Part shown: positions 5,093 to 6,769 of the stretch, piece after piece
Position numbering within the stretch: position 1 is the stretch's first letter
Layout: each line of letters begins with the position of its first letter
Source: Candidatus Puniceispirillum sp.
Lineage (GTDB): Bacteria > Pseudomonadota > Alphaproteobacteria > Puniceispirillales > Puniceispirillaceae
Direction of reading: 5' to 3'
Assembly (NCBI GenBank): GCA_018668795.1
Contig: JABJBD010000184.1
Location: forward strand, 1-6,769
Length of the DNA stretch: 6,769 nt
The notes under the pieces: generated by a model
What the model was told of the DNA's origin: nothing
Database searches by the model: none
Seen by the model: the letters and a program-made list of their open reading frames with translations, nothing else
Made by a program: the position numbers and the translations under genes

Positions 5093-6640
5093 TCATTCCC
5101 ACTCAATAGTACCAGGTGGCTTTGATGTCACGTCATAGACAACGCGGTTGACACCTTTGACCGCATTGATAATACGGGTCGCGGTACGCGCCAAAAATTC
5201 GTGGCTAAAGCCATAGCTTTCGGCGGTCATGCCATCGCTGGAGGTCACCGCCCGCAACGCACAGACATATTCATAAGACCGCGCATCGCCCATCACGCCC
5301 ACGGTTTTGACAGGCAACAAAACGGCAAAAGCCTGCCAGATGTCGTCATATAGTCCAGCTTTACGAATTTCGTCTAGATAAACAGCATCAGCCTCGCGCA
5401 AAATATCCAGCTTTTCCGGCGTAATCTCGCCAGGCACACGAATGGCCAGCCCCGGGCCCGGAAATGGGTGCCGCGATACCAGCACTTCGGGCAAGCCCAG
5501 CTCGCGCCCCAGATTTCTTACTTCATCCTTGAACAATTCGCGTAACGGTTCGACAAGATCAAGCTTCATATTATCAGGCAAGCCGCCGACATTATGATGC
5601 GATTTGATCGTGACATCGGAACCGCCTGCGGCCGAAATGCTTTCAATCACATCGGGATATAGCGTGCCTTGTGCCAGAAACCGTGCGCCATCAATCTTCT
5701 GGGCTTCTTCGTCAAAGACTTCGATAAAGCTACCGCCAATGATCTTGCGTTTTTGCTCGGGGTCGGACACCCCTGCCAGCCGTTCAAGAAACATGTCCGA
5801 TACATTTCGATGGATCAACGGGATATTATAATGCCCGCCAAACAGGCTGACCACCTCTTCGGCTTCGCCTTTGCGCAGCAATCCATGATCGACAAATACA
5901 CAGGTCAGTTGATCGCCAATCGCTTCATGAAGCAACACCGCCGTTACCGAGGAATCAACGCCGCCCGACAGGCCGCAAATGACCTTGCCATCACCAACCT
6001 GTTTGCGGATAGCTTCGATTGAACGGGACCGATAGGCCGCCATCGACCAGCTTCCCGAACAGCCACATATATCCAGCGCAAACCGGCTAAGCACCTTATC
6101 ACCATCCTTGGTATGCACGACTTCGGGATGAAACTGGACACCGTAATAATGTCGACTTTCATCAGCCACCGCGGCAAAAGGCGCGCCATCGGATTTACCA
6201 ACGACACGAAAACCATCAGGCAAGGCAGCGACATGATCGCCATGACTCATCCAGACAGTATGTGCAGTGCCTTTGTCCCACAGGCCGTCAAACAAGGCGC
6301 AATGTTCCGTCACATCAAGCTCAGCACGGCCAAATTCGCGGCTGGTGCCTGGTTCAACGCGCCCCCCCAATTGCTGGCACATCGTCTGTTGGCCATAACA
6401 AATGCCAAGAACGGGTATCTGCATATCAAACACGATTTGTGGCGCGCGCGGCGTATCTGCCATAGCCACCGAATTGGGCCCTCCAGACAGAATAATGCCC
6501 TGCGGCGCAGCAGCGCTGATATTTTCGGGATCTGTCGTGCATGGCAAAATTTCGGTATAGACACCTGCCTCGCGAAGCCGCCGTGCGATCAGCTGTGTTA
6601 CCTGCGATCCAAAATCGATGATCAGGATTGTATCTGCCAT
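5093..6640 (-). CDS. guaA: GMP synthase (glutamine-hydrolysing)
   Basis: This complete 515-residue enzyme converts XMP, glutamine and ATP to GMP in the last step of guanine nucleotide synthesis in the cytoplasm. The glutaminase domain (about 1-195) has LSGGPNSV (51-58), the nucleophile Cys81 in GICYGQQ (79-85), and His171 with Glu173 in GVQFHPEV. The ATP pyrophosphatase domain follows with the P-loop SGGVDSS (225-231). The dimerisation/XMP-binding end has HPFPGPGLAIRVPGE (391-405), MGDARSYEYVCALRAVTS (450-467) and the terminal KPPGTIEWE. All expected catalytic residues are present. The start at 6640 (MADTILIIDFGSQ) has AAAGGG 6 bases upstream and matches family length. An upstream in-frame ATG at 6688 would add 16 unrelated residues. 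The small ABM-like gene follows by 4 bases. Confidence 0.98.
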   Translation of the reverse strand: MADTILIIDFGSQVTQLIARRLREAGVYTEILPCTTDPENISAAAPQGIILSGGPNSVAMADTPRAPQIVFDMQIPVLGICYGQQTMCQQLGGRVEPGTSREFGRAELDVTEHCALFDGLWDKGTAHTVWMSHGDHVAALPDGFRVVGKSDGAPFAAVADESRHYYGVQFHPEVVHTKDGDKVLSRFALDICGCSGSWSMAAYRSRSIEAIRKQVGDGKVICGLSGGVDSSVTAVLLHEAIGDQLTCVFVDHGLLRKGEAEEVVSLFGGHYNIPLIHRNVSDMFLERLAGVSDPEQKRKIIGGSFIEVFDEEAQKIDGARFLAQGTLYPDVIESISAAGGSDVTIKSHHNVGGLPDNMKLDLVEPLRELFKDEVRNLGRELGLPEVLVSRHPFPGPGLAIRVPGEITPEKLDILREADAVYLDEIRKAGLYDDIWQAFAVLLPVKTVGVMGDARSYEYVCALRAVTSSDGMTAESYGFSHEFLARTATRIINAVKGVNRVVYDVTSKPPGTIEWE

Positions 6641-6646
6641 GTTATG

Positions 6647-6652
6647 CCCTTT
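6647..6652 (-). promoter_or_regulatory. Ribosome binding site of guaA
   Basis: AAAGGG on the minus strand lies 6 bases before the ATG at 6640. It fixes the start at MADTILI rather than the in-frame ATG at 6688. Confidence 0.65.
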
Positions 6653-6681
6653 ATGTCTTGCTACTTGCTTGTTCCATCTAT

Positions 6682-6706
6682 GCCGCACCGATTAACGTAA
6701 CCGCGC
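6682..6706. repeat. 25-base direct repeat, copy A, upstream of guaA
   Basis: It matches copy B (6742-6766) in 21 of 25 bases, sharing the core CGATYAACGTARCCGCGC (plus strand). The copies start exactly 60 bases apart. Copy A lies 41 bases before the guaA start codon, inside the likely promoter or leader region. Confidence 0.7.
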
Positions 6707-6741
6707 TTGTATGATAGCAATAAAAACCCATCCGTATTATC

Positions 6742-6766
6742 GCGGCCCCGATCAACGTAGCCGCGC
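6742..6766. repeat. 25-base direct repeat, copy B, at the right edge
   Basis: This is the second copy of the repeat at 6682-6706. It also contains CGCGGC (6741-6746) and GCCGCG (6760-6765), a perfect 6-bp inverted pair around 13 bases that copy A lacks. More copies could lie beyond 6769. Confidence 0.7.
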
Positions 6767-6769
6767 CTG

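Noticed and set aside
6641..6688. Longer guaA start at the ATG at 6688
   Set aside because: It would add 16 residues (MRHRWNKQVARHKGHN) not seen in GMP synthases; the ATG at 6640 has a good ribosome site and gives the family length.
6113..6700. Long plus-strand open frame of 195 codons opposite guaA
   Set aside because: It lies antisense to the conserved guaA sequence, has no recognisable domain and no ribosome site, and is explained by guaA codon bias.
6641..6769. A purine riboswitch before guaA
   Set aside because: I could not find the conserved three-way-junction core or loop sequences of a purine riboswitch; only direct repeats are visible.

Overview
The window looks like ordinary chromosomal DNA of an alphaproteobacterium of moderate GC content. 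The small families DUF2794, DUF3126 and a two-CxxC protein are typical of that class, as is a TPR/YfgM-like gene placed directly before bamB. A marine lineage such as SAR116 would fit, but that is a guess from the style of the proteins and was not tested. No phage, transposase, CRISPR, tRNA or rRNA was seen.

Left part (1-1077, minus strand): a membrane-anchored TPR_21/YfgM-like protein is followed after 36 bases by bamB, whose C-terminal part runs off the left edge. Both belong to the outer-membrane protein assembly and envelope quality-control setting. A divergent gap of 240 bases, with a good candidate promoter for the TPR gene, leads to three short plus-strand genes: DUF2794 (1318-1647), a putative zinc-ribbon protein (1812-2090) and DUF3126 (2244-2462).

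Middle part (2498-4558, minus strand): an ArgO/LysE-type amino-acid exporter, a 77-residue three-helix membrane protein with a plausible own promoter and palindrome, and a tight pair of a cupin and a DUF2306 membrane protein 4 bases apart. Upstream of the cupin lies a DUF1272 zinc-binding protein in visibly AT-rich DNA. The DUF1272 gene sits between two imperfect copies of the cupin leader and first codons, and a 12-bp inverted repeat brackets the second copy.

Right part (4759-6640, minus strand): complete guaA (GMP synthase, 515 residues) is followed 4 bases later by a small dimeric alpha/beta-barrel (ABM/DUF3291-like) gene, which is probably translationally coupled. Upstream of guaA are two 25-base direct repeats exactly 60 bases apart, the second touching the right end of the window.

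No gene-free stretch exceeds 300 bases. The longest are 1078-1317, 4577-4758 and 1648-1811. I found no convincing novel multi-gene system. The most unusual signals are the duplicated cupin leader around DUF1272 and the direct repeats before guaA.
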